Shown in pieces: positions 1 through 5,602 of a DNA stretch of 15,412 bases. This DNA comes from Spirochaetales bacterium. Its GTDB lineage: Bacteria; Spirochaetota; Spirochaetia; DTKZ01. The notes under the pieces are model-generated. The model did no database searches. It saw only the letters and a program-made list of their open reading frames with translations, and had not been told where the DNA came from. A program made the position numbers and the translations under genes. The stretch spans positions 1 to 15,412 of the forward strand of contig JAGODW010000009.1 of assembly GCA_017998025.1 (NCBI GenBank), written 5' to 3'. Each line of letters begins with the position of its first letter. Position 1 is the stretch's first letter.

Positions 1-368
1 TCAGCAGGGAAGCGGCAGAACAAAGAAAATATTCCCCCCTTATCGAAAGGGCATTACAGTATATAAAGAATCATTTTTCAGAACCCCTCACCCTTGAATC
101 GGTAGCGGATGTGGTTGGCGTGTCCCCTGTTACGTTATCCCGGCTCATGTCGGAAGAGTTGGGCATGGGTTTTGCCAGAACTCTTATTGATCATCGGATT
201 AAAAAGTCTCAGGAACTCTTGCATCGAGGCAACCTGTCGATTAAAGAAATCAGTACCACCTGCGGGTATCAGGATCCTAACTATTTTACCCGCCTCTTTA
301 AAAGCATTACCGGTATGACTCCACGGGAATATAGCGCTCGTAACAAAGAGGAGGTCCAGGATGCATAG
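1..368 (+). CDS. AraC-family transcriptional regulator, C-terminal DNA-binding part (5' truncated)
   Basis: The frame is open from base 3 to a TAG at 366-368, giving about 121 residues with no start in the window, so only the C-terminus is present. It contains a full AraC-type double helix-turn-helix. The first unit runs around LTLESVADVVGVSPVTLSRL. The second is around IKEISTTCGYQDPNYFTRLF and ends in the classic GMTPREY. The domain binds direct-repeat DNA and usually activates transcription. The missing N-terminus could be a receiver domain (a YesN-like response regulator) or a sugar-binding domain, and the window cannot decide between them. The stop overlaps the start of the next gene by 8 bases (ATGCATAG), so regulator and binding protein are probably translationally coupled. 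The likely target is the downstream sugar transporter. The AraC family call is near certain; the response-regulator role is inferred from context. Confidence 0.93.
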   Translation, partial: SREAAEQRKYSPLIERALQYIKNHFSEPLTLESVADVVGVSPVTLSRLMSEELGMGFARTLIDHRIKKSQELLHRGNLSIKEISTTCGYQDPNYFTRLFKSITGMTPREYSARNKEEVQDA

Positions 369-1410
369 CAAATTCGGTGCGATTTTTTTCTTGACCGTAT
401 CGATCGTACTGACATTCGGTTGCGGAAATAATCCGCAAAAAAAAGAAGGATACAAACCGATCATCGGACTCTCCCTTGATTCTCTCGTAGTTGAACGGTG
501 GCGCCGGGATGTGGATACGTTTACCCGGGCAGTAGAGGATCTGGATGCCACGGTAAAGCTCCGGATCGCAAATCAGGATGCGGACACTCAGATTTCCCAG
601 GTTAAAGAATTGGTTAGTTCCGGCATAGATGCCCTTGTTGTGATTCCCAACGATGCAGTGAAATTGAGTGATATCTGTAAACAAGTAAAACGAAAGGGTA
701 TCCCTGTAATCAGCTACGATCGGCTCGTGTATAACGCAAATGTAGACCTCTACATCTCGTTTGATAATGAACGAGTAGGCTCCCTCATGGCAGAGGAAGC
801 GGTAAAAATCGTACCGAAAGGGAATTATGTTGTGATAAATGGCGCTATTACCGACAATAATTCGTATATGATCAACCGGGGTATTCATTCTGTCCTGGAT
901 CCAGAAATACAAAACGGAAATATTGAACTATTAAAGGAAATATGGCCGAACGATTGGATCAGTGATGAAGTGAAAGATCGTTTTGAACAGGTACTGAACG
1001 AATATGCGGACAAGAACATTGATGTGGTACTCTGCGGGAACGACATGCTGGCAGAAACAGTCATAGCCCTGCTTTCAGAAAACCGTCTCATTGGGACCAC
1101 AAAAGTATTCGGACAGGATGCTGAACTTTCTGCGTGTCAGAGAATTGCCGAAGGGTCTCAGTACGGAACTGTATACAAACCGATCGATCTGCTAGCCCTG
1201 AAGGCAGCCGGTTTTGCGGTCATGCTGGCACGAAAGGAAAAAATTACCACGGAATATACCATTCACGATGGGAGGTACTCTGTACCGTATATCAAGCTGG
1301 AACCTATCCTTGTGACCCGGGAAAACCTTGAAACAACCGTGATCAAAGACGGATTTCATAAACGGGAAGATATATTTAGAAATGTTTCTCCTAAATCTGG
1401 AGAAATTTAA
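361..1410 (+). CDS. XylF-like sugar-binding lipoprotein, probable sensory (XylFII-type) binding protein
   Basis: This 349-residue periplasmic binding protein (Peripla_BP_4) starts with a signal peptide ending in LTFGC, so Cys21 is the likely lipidation site. The body is closest in my recollection to E. coli XylF. Shared stretches include ERW (45-47), ISYDRLV (117-123), the LYISFDNERVG stretch (130-140), VPKGNY (151-156), DNN (165-167), GQDAEL (251-256), TVYKPI (270-275) and TVIKDGFHK near the C-terminus. Xylose or a related pentose is therefore the best ligand guess. It lacks an adjacent permease of its own, is coupled to an AraC regulator upstream, and is followed 195 bases later by a separate complete transporter with its own binding protein. 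That context matches XylFII, which in Clostridium presents xylose to the LytS kinase. The ATG at 361 lies inside the end of the regulator gene; GGAGG at about 350-356 is the ribosome binding site. The sensory role is inferred. It could also be a second transport binding protein feeding MmsAB. Confidence 0.88.
   Translation: MHSKFGAIFFLTVSIVLTFGCGNNPQKKEGYKPIIGLSLDSLVVERWRRDVDTFTRAVEDLDATVKLRIANQDADTQISQVKELVSSGIDALVVIPNDAVKLSDICKQVKRKGIPVISYDRLVYNANVDLYISFDNERVGSLMAEEAVKIVPKGNYVVINGAITDNNSYMINRGIHSVLDPEIQNGNIELLKEIWPNDWISDEVKDRFEQVLNEYADKNIDVVLCGNDMLAETVIALLSENRLIGTTKVFGQDAELSACQRIAEGSQYGTVYKPIDLLALKAAGFAVMLARKEKITTEYTIHDGRYSVPYIKLEPILVTRENLETTVIKDGFHKREDIFRNVSPKSGEI
1385..1408 (+). terminator. 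Possible weak stem-loop at the end of the XylF-like gene
   Basis: A perfect 7-base inverted repeat, TTTCTCC (1385-1391) and GGAGAAA (1399-1405), encloses a 7-base loop and is followed by TTT. It lies on the last codons of the XylF-like gene. The arms are AT-rich and the T-run is short, so it would be a weak terminator at best. Confidence 0.3.
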
Positions 1411-1515
1411 CAAGGATTCCGGTTAAAAAAGTACTATTCTGACAAGAATCTATAGCAGGTAAAAACATTCTCTTATTTTGATACGTCTTTCCTGATGTAA
1501 AAAATTTAAATACAG

Positions 1516-1544
1516 GTGAAACTGGTAAGCTGTGGGAGCATAAT
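1516..1544 (+). promoter_or_regulatory. Candidate sigma-70-type promoter for chvE-mmsAB
   Basis: GTGAAA (1516-1521) and CATAAT (1539-1544) are separated by 17 bases. They match the -35 and -10 consensus at 4 of 6 and 5 of 6 positions. The site lies in the 195-base gap before chvE and would start transcription near 1551. The weak -35 fits a promoter that needs an activator. The sequence CAGGTGAAAC (1513-1522) overlaps the -35 box, and a near copy, CAGGTAAAAAC, lies at 1456-1466, so this repeat could be an AraC-type operator. The pair is short and could be chance. Confidence 0.35.
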
Positions 1545-1561
1545 AAGCCGTATGTTCTCGC

Positions 1562-1600
1562 CCTGATCAGTACGGATCAGGAAAAAATATTATCAGGAGG
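1562..1600 (+). promoter_or_regulatory. chvE leader hairpin with alternative pairing to the Shine-Dalgarno region
   Basis: CCTGATC (1562-1568) and GATCAGG (1575-1581) form a perfect 7-base stem with a 6-base loop. Further on, ATCAGG (1592-1597) is part of ATCAGGAGG, the ribosome binding site of chvE, and is equally complementary to CCTGAT. The first arm can therefore pair with either partner, and the second pairing would cover part of the binding site. GGAGG at 1596-1600 lies 5 bases before the ATG at 1606. The pairing is visible in the sequence; a regulatory use is a guess. Confidence 0.35.
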
Positions 1601-1605
1601 AACCA

Positions 1606-2727
1606 ATGAGATTTAGAAGAGGTATATTCATTGCACTGGTATGTGTTATGGCAGTGGGGATGATCTTTGTTGGTTGCCAGAAAAAGGCACCTACAACCCA
1701 GGTCGGAATCGTTCTACCAACCAAGGATGAGCCGCGCTGGATTCAGGATCAAACCCGGTTTATGGATGCATTGAAAGCGGCTGGGTTTAGTGCAAAGGTT
1801 CTTTTCAGCCAGGGAGATTCTGCAAAGGAAAAAGCCAATGTGGAGGCGCTGGTAAGTGAGGGCATTAAAGTATTGATTATCTGTCCCCATGACGGTACAG
1901 CCGCCGCTGCATCGGCAGATCTGGCTGCAAAAGCAGGAGTAAAGGTGATTTCCTATGACCGGCTTATTCGGGATACGGTCAACGTTGATTACTATGTTAC
2001 GTTTGACAGTGTAGAAGTAGGAGCTGCGTGGGGAAAATACCTCGTTTCCAAGGTAACTCCTGGAAAGAAGGGGAACAATCTATATATCTATGCTGGAGCT
2101 GCCAGTGACAACAACGCGTTCCTCTTTTTTGAGGGAGCGTGGCGGGAACTCCAGCCTAAGATTGCCGATGGAACCTTTATCGTACGGAACTCAGACAAAG
2201 CAGTTGCCCTTTCTGGAAAAGCGAAGCTGACCCGGGATGAAATGGCACAGATCATCGGTCAGGTTACCACCAACTGGAATTTCAACGATGCAAAGAGCAA
2301 GGCCGAAGCAAATTTAACTGCCGTTGGTCCAGAAGCAAAAGGGGAAGTGTTTATCTGTGCTCCTAACGATGGAACTGCCCGGGCTATTGCCGATGCATTT
2401 GCTGCAGATAAAGCTGTTACGAAGTATTACATAACAGGCCAGGACGCAGAAATTGCATCCCTCCAGTACATTATCGATGGGAAACAATCCATGACGGTCC
2501 TTAAGGATGTACGGACATTGGTTCAGGATGCTATCAATGCTGCAGTAGCGTACATGAATGGGCAGACGCCTCCGGTGACGACCTACTATAACAACGGGAA
2601 GAAGGATGTACCGGCTAAACCCACCGCTATTGTAACAGTAACCCAGGAAAATTTCATAAAAGAGATTATCGATTCCGGGTACTGGCCAGCAGATAAGTTT
2701 ACCGGTCTGGAGAAACTGAAAAAGTAA
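1606..2727 (+). CDS. chvE: ChvE-type multiple-monosaccharide ABC transporter, substrate-binding lipoprotein
   Basis: This 373-residue extracytoplasmic sugar-binding protein would capture aldose monosaccharides and deliver them to MmsAB. The signal peptide ends in IFVGC, with Cys24 as the lipidation site. The mature part resembles Agrobacterium ChvE. Matching pieces are VGIVLPTKDEPRWIQD (about 33-48), VISYDRLIRD (about 114-123), YYVTFDS, SDNNAFLFF (about 167-175), GQDAE (about 278-282) and a C-terminal run ending in SGYWPADKF like ChvE's GGYYKEDQL. ChvE binds several sugars (arabinose, galactose, glucose, xylose), so the exact substrate stays open. The gene sits 89 bases upstream of mmsA with a strong stem-loop between them, an arrangement typical of binding proteins made in excess over their permease. 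The start is supported by AGGAGG five bases upstream. Confidence 0.9.
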   Translation: MRFRRGIFIALVCVMAVGMIFVGCQKKAPTTQVGIVLPTKDEPRWIQDQTRFMDALKAAGFSAKVLFSQGDSAKEKANVEALVSEGIKVLIICPHDGTAAAASADLAAKAGVKVISYDRLIRDTVNVDYYVTFDSVEVGAAWGKYLVSKVTPGKKGNNLYIYAGAASDNNAFLFFEGAWRELQPKIADGTFIVRNSDKAVALSGKAKLTRDEMAQIIGQVTTNWNFNDAKSKAEANLTAVGPEAKGEVFICAPNDGTARAIADAFAADKAVTKYYITGQDAEIASLQYIIDGKQSMTVLKDVRTLVQDAINAAVAYMNGQTPPVTTYYNNGKKDVPAKPTAIVTVTQENFIKEIIDSGYWPADKFTGLEKLKK

Positions 2728-2753
2728 CAAGGTGCGCTATTATTAAAAAGTAG

Positions 2754-2790
2754 AGGGATGCAGAAGGATAGTTTCTGCATCCCTTGTTTT
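2754..2790 (+). terminator. Intercistronic stem-loop between chvE and mmsA
   Basis: A perfect 12-base inverted repeat, AGGGATGCAGAA (2754-2765) and TTCTGCATCCCT (2773-2784), has a 7-base loop and is followed by TGTTTT. It has the shape of a rho-independent terminator, but the T-tract is interrupted by G and mmsA follows on the same strand only 26 bases on. It most likely acts as a partial terminator or a 3' stabiliser that lets chvE mRNA exceed mmsAB mRNA. Confidence 0.75.
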
Positions 2791-2816
2791 AGATTTTATC
2801 AAGGGCGGGTGATCTG

Positions 2817-4343
2817 ATGAACGATTCTATACTTGAAATGAAAAACATCACAAAAACGTTTCCGGGAGTACGTGCGTTAAAAAACGTAACTTTCTCTGTA
2901 AAACGGGGGGAAATACACTGCCTTGTAGGAGAGAATGGGGCAGGAAAATCTACGCTGATGAAAGTCTTAAGCGGAGTATTCCCTTATTCAGAATTCGAGG
3001 GAACGATTATTTTTAATGGCCGAGAGGTAAAGTTTACCAGCATCCACGACAGTGAAGCAGCCGGCATTGGAATCATCTATCAGGAATTAGCCCTTGTACC
3101 CGAAATGATGGTGTATGAAAATGTGATGCTTGGGCATGAAATCCGGAGAGGTTTAACCATAGATGTCCATGAAATGATTAAGGAAACAGAAAAACTTCTG
3201 GAACGAGTACATTTAAAAGTGTCTCCTACGATGAAAATTAAAGATCTGGGTATTGGAAAACAGCAGCTGGTAGAAATAGCCAAGGCATTAAGCAGAAATG
3301 TAAAACTTCTTATTCTGGATGAACCTACTGCTGCACTGAACGAAGATGATTGCGAAAATTTACTTAACATTATACGAGAGTTAAAAAGCCAGGGTGTAAC
3401 CTGTATAATGATTTCACATAAATTAAAAGAAGTTCTAAACATTGCAGATACCATTACCGTGCTACGCGATGGAGAAACAATCTGTACGCTGGACAACAAA
3501 ACCGATACGGTAAATGAACAGGTTCTTATTAAACACATGGTGGGACGTTCTATCGAGAATATTTTTCCATCCAGAACCTCCCACATACAGCCTGAAATTA
3601 TTCTTGAGGTAAGAAACTGGAATGCCTTAGACCCACGAATCGGACGGCAAGTCCTTCGAGATGTAAATTTTCATGTACGGAAAGGTGAGGTCGTAGGGCT
3701 CGCTGGGCTGGTAGGCTCTGGCCGTACAGAACTTGCCCGGAGCCTATTCGGGAATCCAGATGGGTATCAACTTACGGGTGAGATGATTTTCAAAGGGGAA
3801 AAACGACGGTTTACCCACCCCAGGCAAGCAATACAAGCGGGAATGGCCTATGCAAGTGAAGACAGGAAAAGAAATGGACTGGTTCTGATACAACCTGTTC
3901 GATCGAATATCACTCTGGCAAACCTTGAAGAGATAGCGAGCCGGCAGGGAGTGGTAATCGATGAAAAAGAGGTTCAGGTTGCTACGGAATACGTACAATC
4001 TCTCAGCATAAAAACACCCAGTGTAGAGCAGCTCGTACTAAACCTTTCTGGAGGAAATCAACAGAAAGTATCCGTGGCAAAATGGCTTTTTGTAAACCCG
4101 GATTTGCTCATTTTAGACGAACCGACCCGGGGTATCGATGTGGGAGCTAAATGGGAAATCCATACCATTATGAATAACCTTGTATCGAAGGGAATGAGCA
4201 TCCTTATGATCTCTTCTGAATTACCTGAGATCCTGGGAATGAGCGACCGGGTATACGTAATGGCGAATGGACACATTACGGGCGAATTACAAGCGAAGGA
4301 AGCAACACAAGAAAAAGTTATGGAGCTTGCCACCCAATACTAA
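2817..4343 (+). CDS. mmsA: Multiple-monosaccharide ABC transporter ATP-binding protein (double ATPase)
   Basis: This 508-residue cytoplasmic ATPase belongs to the RbsA/XylG/MglA group, with two fused nucleotide-binding domains, and is closest in my recollection to GguA/MmsA. Domain 1 has Walker A GENGAGKST (38-46), Q-loop IYQELALVP, a degenerate signature (GIGKQQLVEIAKAL) and Walker B LLILDEPTAAL. Domain 2 has a non-canonical Walker A, GLVGSGRTE, as is usual in this family. It also has a perfect signature, LSGGNQQKVSVAKWL (about 409-423), and Walker B LLILDEPTRGID (about 429-440). Asymmetric sites of this kind are normal for sugar double ATPases. It powers MmsB. The ATG is preceded by GGGTGATCTG, so GGTGATC pairs with the 3' part of the anti-Shine-Dalgarno sequence rather than the usual GGAGG core. 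It lies 10 bases from the mmsB start and shares its transcript. Confidence 0.94.
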   Translation: MNDSILEMKNITKTFPGVRALKNVTFSVKRGEIHCLVGENGAGKSTLMKVLSGVFPYSEFEGTIIFNGREVKFTSIHDSEAAGIGIIYQELALVPEMMVYENVMLGHEIRRGLTIDVHEMIKETEKLLERVHLKVSPTMKIKDLGIGKQQLVEIAKALSRNVKLLILDEPTAALNEDDCENLLNIIRELKSQGVTCIMISHKLKEVLNIADTITVLRDGETICTLDNKTDTVNEQVLIKHMVGRSIENIFPSRTSHIQPEIILEVRNWNALDPRIGRQVLRDVNFHVRKGEVVGLAGLVGSGRTELARSLFGNPDGYQLTGEMIFKGEKRRFTHPRQAIQAGMAYASEDRKRNGLVLIQPVRSNITLANLEEIASRQGVVIDEKEVQVATEYVQSLSIKTPSVEQLVLNLSGGNQQKVSVAKWLFVNPDLLILDEPTRGIDVGAKWEIHTIMNNLVSKGMSILMISSELPEILGMSDRVYVMANGHITGELQAKEATQEKVMELATQY

Positions 4344-4353
4344 GGAGAAATTG

Positions 4354-5538
4354 ATGGATTCTAAGGAAATTCGTGTACTGATTCGAAAAAATCTGCGGGA
4401 CTATGCCATGTATATTGCCCTGGTTCTTATCATGGTGGTGTTCAGCATCTTGACTGGCGGCAGTTTTATGTCTTCCCGCAATATCGTGAATCTAATAAAT
4501 CAGACAGGTTATATAGCTGTCCTGGCGGTTGGAATGACCCTTGTCATTGTTATCCGGCATATTGATCTTTCCGTAGGGTTCCTTTCCGGTTTCCTGGGAG
4601 CTATTGCGGCAGTTCTGTTAAGCAGGTTTCAACTGCCTGTGTGGCTTGCCATTGTGTTGGTACTGATCCTGGGAGCAGTAGCAGGCTTTCTTACGGGTGC
4701 ACCTGTAGCCATGCTGGGAATACCTGCGTTTGTTTCATCCCTTGCGGGATGGCTTATTTACCGGGGCGCTTTAATGCTGGTTACTGCATCAACCGGTACC
4801 ATTATTATTCCCAACGAGTCTTTCAACGACCTGGGGAACGGGTTTATCCCTGATTTGTTTGCCAGCGATACCTTCTTACCCGGTGTTCATAAAACTACCT
4901 TACTCCTGGGAGTACTGGTAATTATTTTCGCAATTCTCTCCCAGATTTCTAATCGGAAGAGAAGGATCGAGTATCATTTTGAAGTCCTTCCTGCTTCGAT
5001 GGATATGTTAAAAATGGTGTTTATTGCTGTTGTGATTGCATATATAACCTGGATTCTGGCCGGATATAATGGGCTGTCCTGGACCTTTGTCATTATGATG
5101 CTCGTAGTGGTGGTCTACGATTTTCTTGCCCGGAAAACAGTACTGGGCCGGCATATCTATGCCGTGGGAGGGAATCCGGAAGCTGCAGAACTCTCCGGAA
5201 TCAATGTGAAGAAGATTACCCTCTTTGTCTTTGCCTCGATGGGTTTCCTGTCTGCTCTTTCCGGTATTCTTTTTACCGCCCGTTTAAAATCCGCTACGCC
5301 TCAGGCCGGAACTCTTTTTGAACTGGATGCTATTGCAGCCAGTTATATTGGAGGGGTATCGGCTGCAGGGGGGATTGGGTCTATCACGGGATCTCTTATC
5401 GGAGCTCTGGTATACATGTCATTGATGAATGGAATGAACTTATTGGGGACAGACATTTCTTTACAGTACATCATTCGAGGGCTTGTATTGGTCGGAGCAG
5501 TAATATTTGATGTTGTCTCACGAAAACGAAGGACATAA
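4354..5538 (+). CDS. mmsB: Multiple-monosaccharide ABC transporter permease
   Basis: This 394-residue integral membrane permease of the BPD_transp_2 family (RbsC/XylH/GguB) forms the channel for sugars delivered by the ChvE-type protein. It shows roughly ten hydrophobic segments. The conserved GMTLVIVIRHIDLSVG follows the second of these, and the family's C-terminal loop appears as AVGGNPEAAELSGI with the following ITGSLIGALV. The central soluble loop, FNDLGNGFIPDLF, is typical of GguB/MmsB. The frame stays open upstream to 4267, but that part lies inside mmsA. The ATG at 4354 has AAGGAG (4342-4347) at a 6-base spacing and gives the family's usual N-terminus, so it was chosen. The gene follows mmsA by 10 bases and ends before a terminator at 5549-5591, which closes the transport operon. 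Confidence 0.93.
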   Translation: MDSKEIRVLIRKNLRDYAMYIALVLIMVVFSILTGGSFMSSRNIVNLINQTGYIAVLAVGMTLVIVIRHIDLSVGFLSGFLGAIAAVLLSRFQLPVWLAIVLVLILGAVAGFLTGAPVAMLGIPAFVSSLAGWLIYRGALMLVTASTGTIIIPNESFNDLGNGFIPDLFASDTFLPGVHKTTLLLGVLVIIFAILSQISNRKRRIEYHFEVLPASMDMLKMVFIAVVIAYITWILAGYNGLSWTFVIMMLVVVVYDFLARKTVLGRHIYAVGGNPEAAELSGINVKKITLFVFASMGFLSALSGILFTARLKSATPQAGTLFELDAIAASYIGGVSAAGGIGSITGSLIGALVYMSLMNGMNLLGTDISLQYIIRGLVLVGAVIFDVVSRKRRT

Positions 5539-5548
5539 CCTGATTAAA

Positions 5549-5591
5549 TAAAAGGGTACTCTGGGGCATAGAAGCAGAGAACCCTTTTTTT
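5549..5591 (+). terminator. Rho-independent terminator of the chvE-mmsAB operon
   Basis: AAAAGGGTACTCTG (5550-5563) pairs with CAGAGAACCCTTTT (5575-5588) with a single A-A mismatch. The loop is 11 bases and the T-run is seven (5585-5591). It lies 11 bases after the mmsB stop and ends 11 bases before the chemoreceptor start, so it separates the two transcription units. Read-through to the chemoreceptor remains possible, because no clear promoter fits between the terminator and its ATG. Confidence 0.85.
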
Positions 5592-5602
5592 ATGGAGGGT
5601 CT

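Noticed and set aside
307..912. 201-residue minus-strand frame opposite the XylF-like gene
   Set aside because: It is antisense to a gene with full family conservation, has no ribosome binding site and no recognisable domain.
1471..1510. Second promoter candidate with TTGATA at 1478-1483
   Set aside because: At 16-18 base spacing there is no acceptable -10 hexamer, only A/T runs such as AAAATT.
4267..4353. N-terminal extension of MmsB inside mmsA
   Set aside because: The extension is basic and unlike any permease N-terminus. AAGGAG and ATG at 4354 fit the family start.
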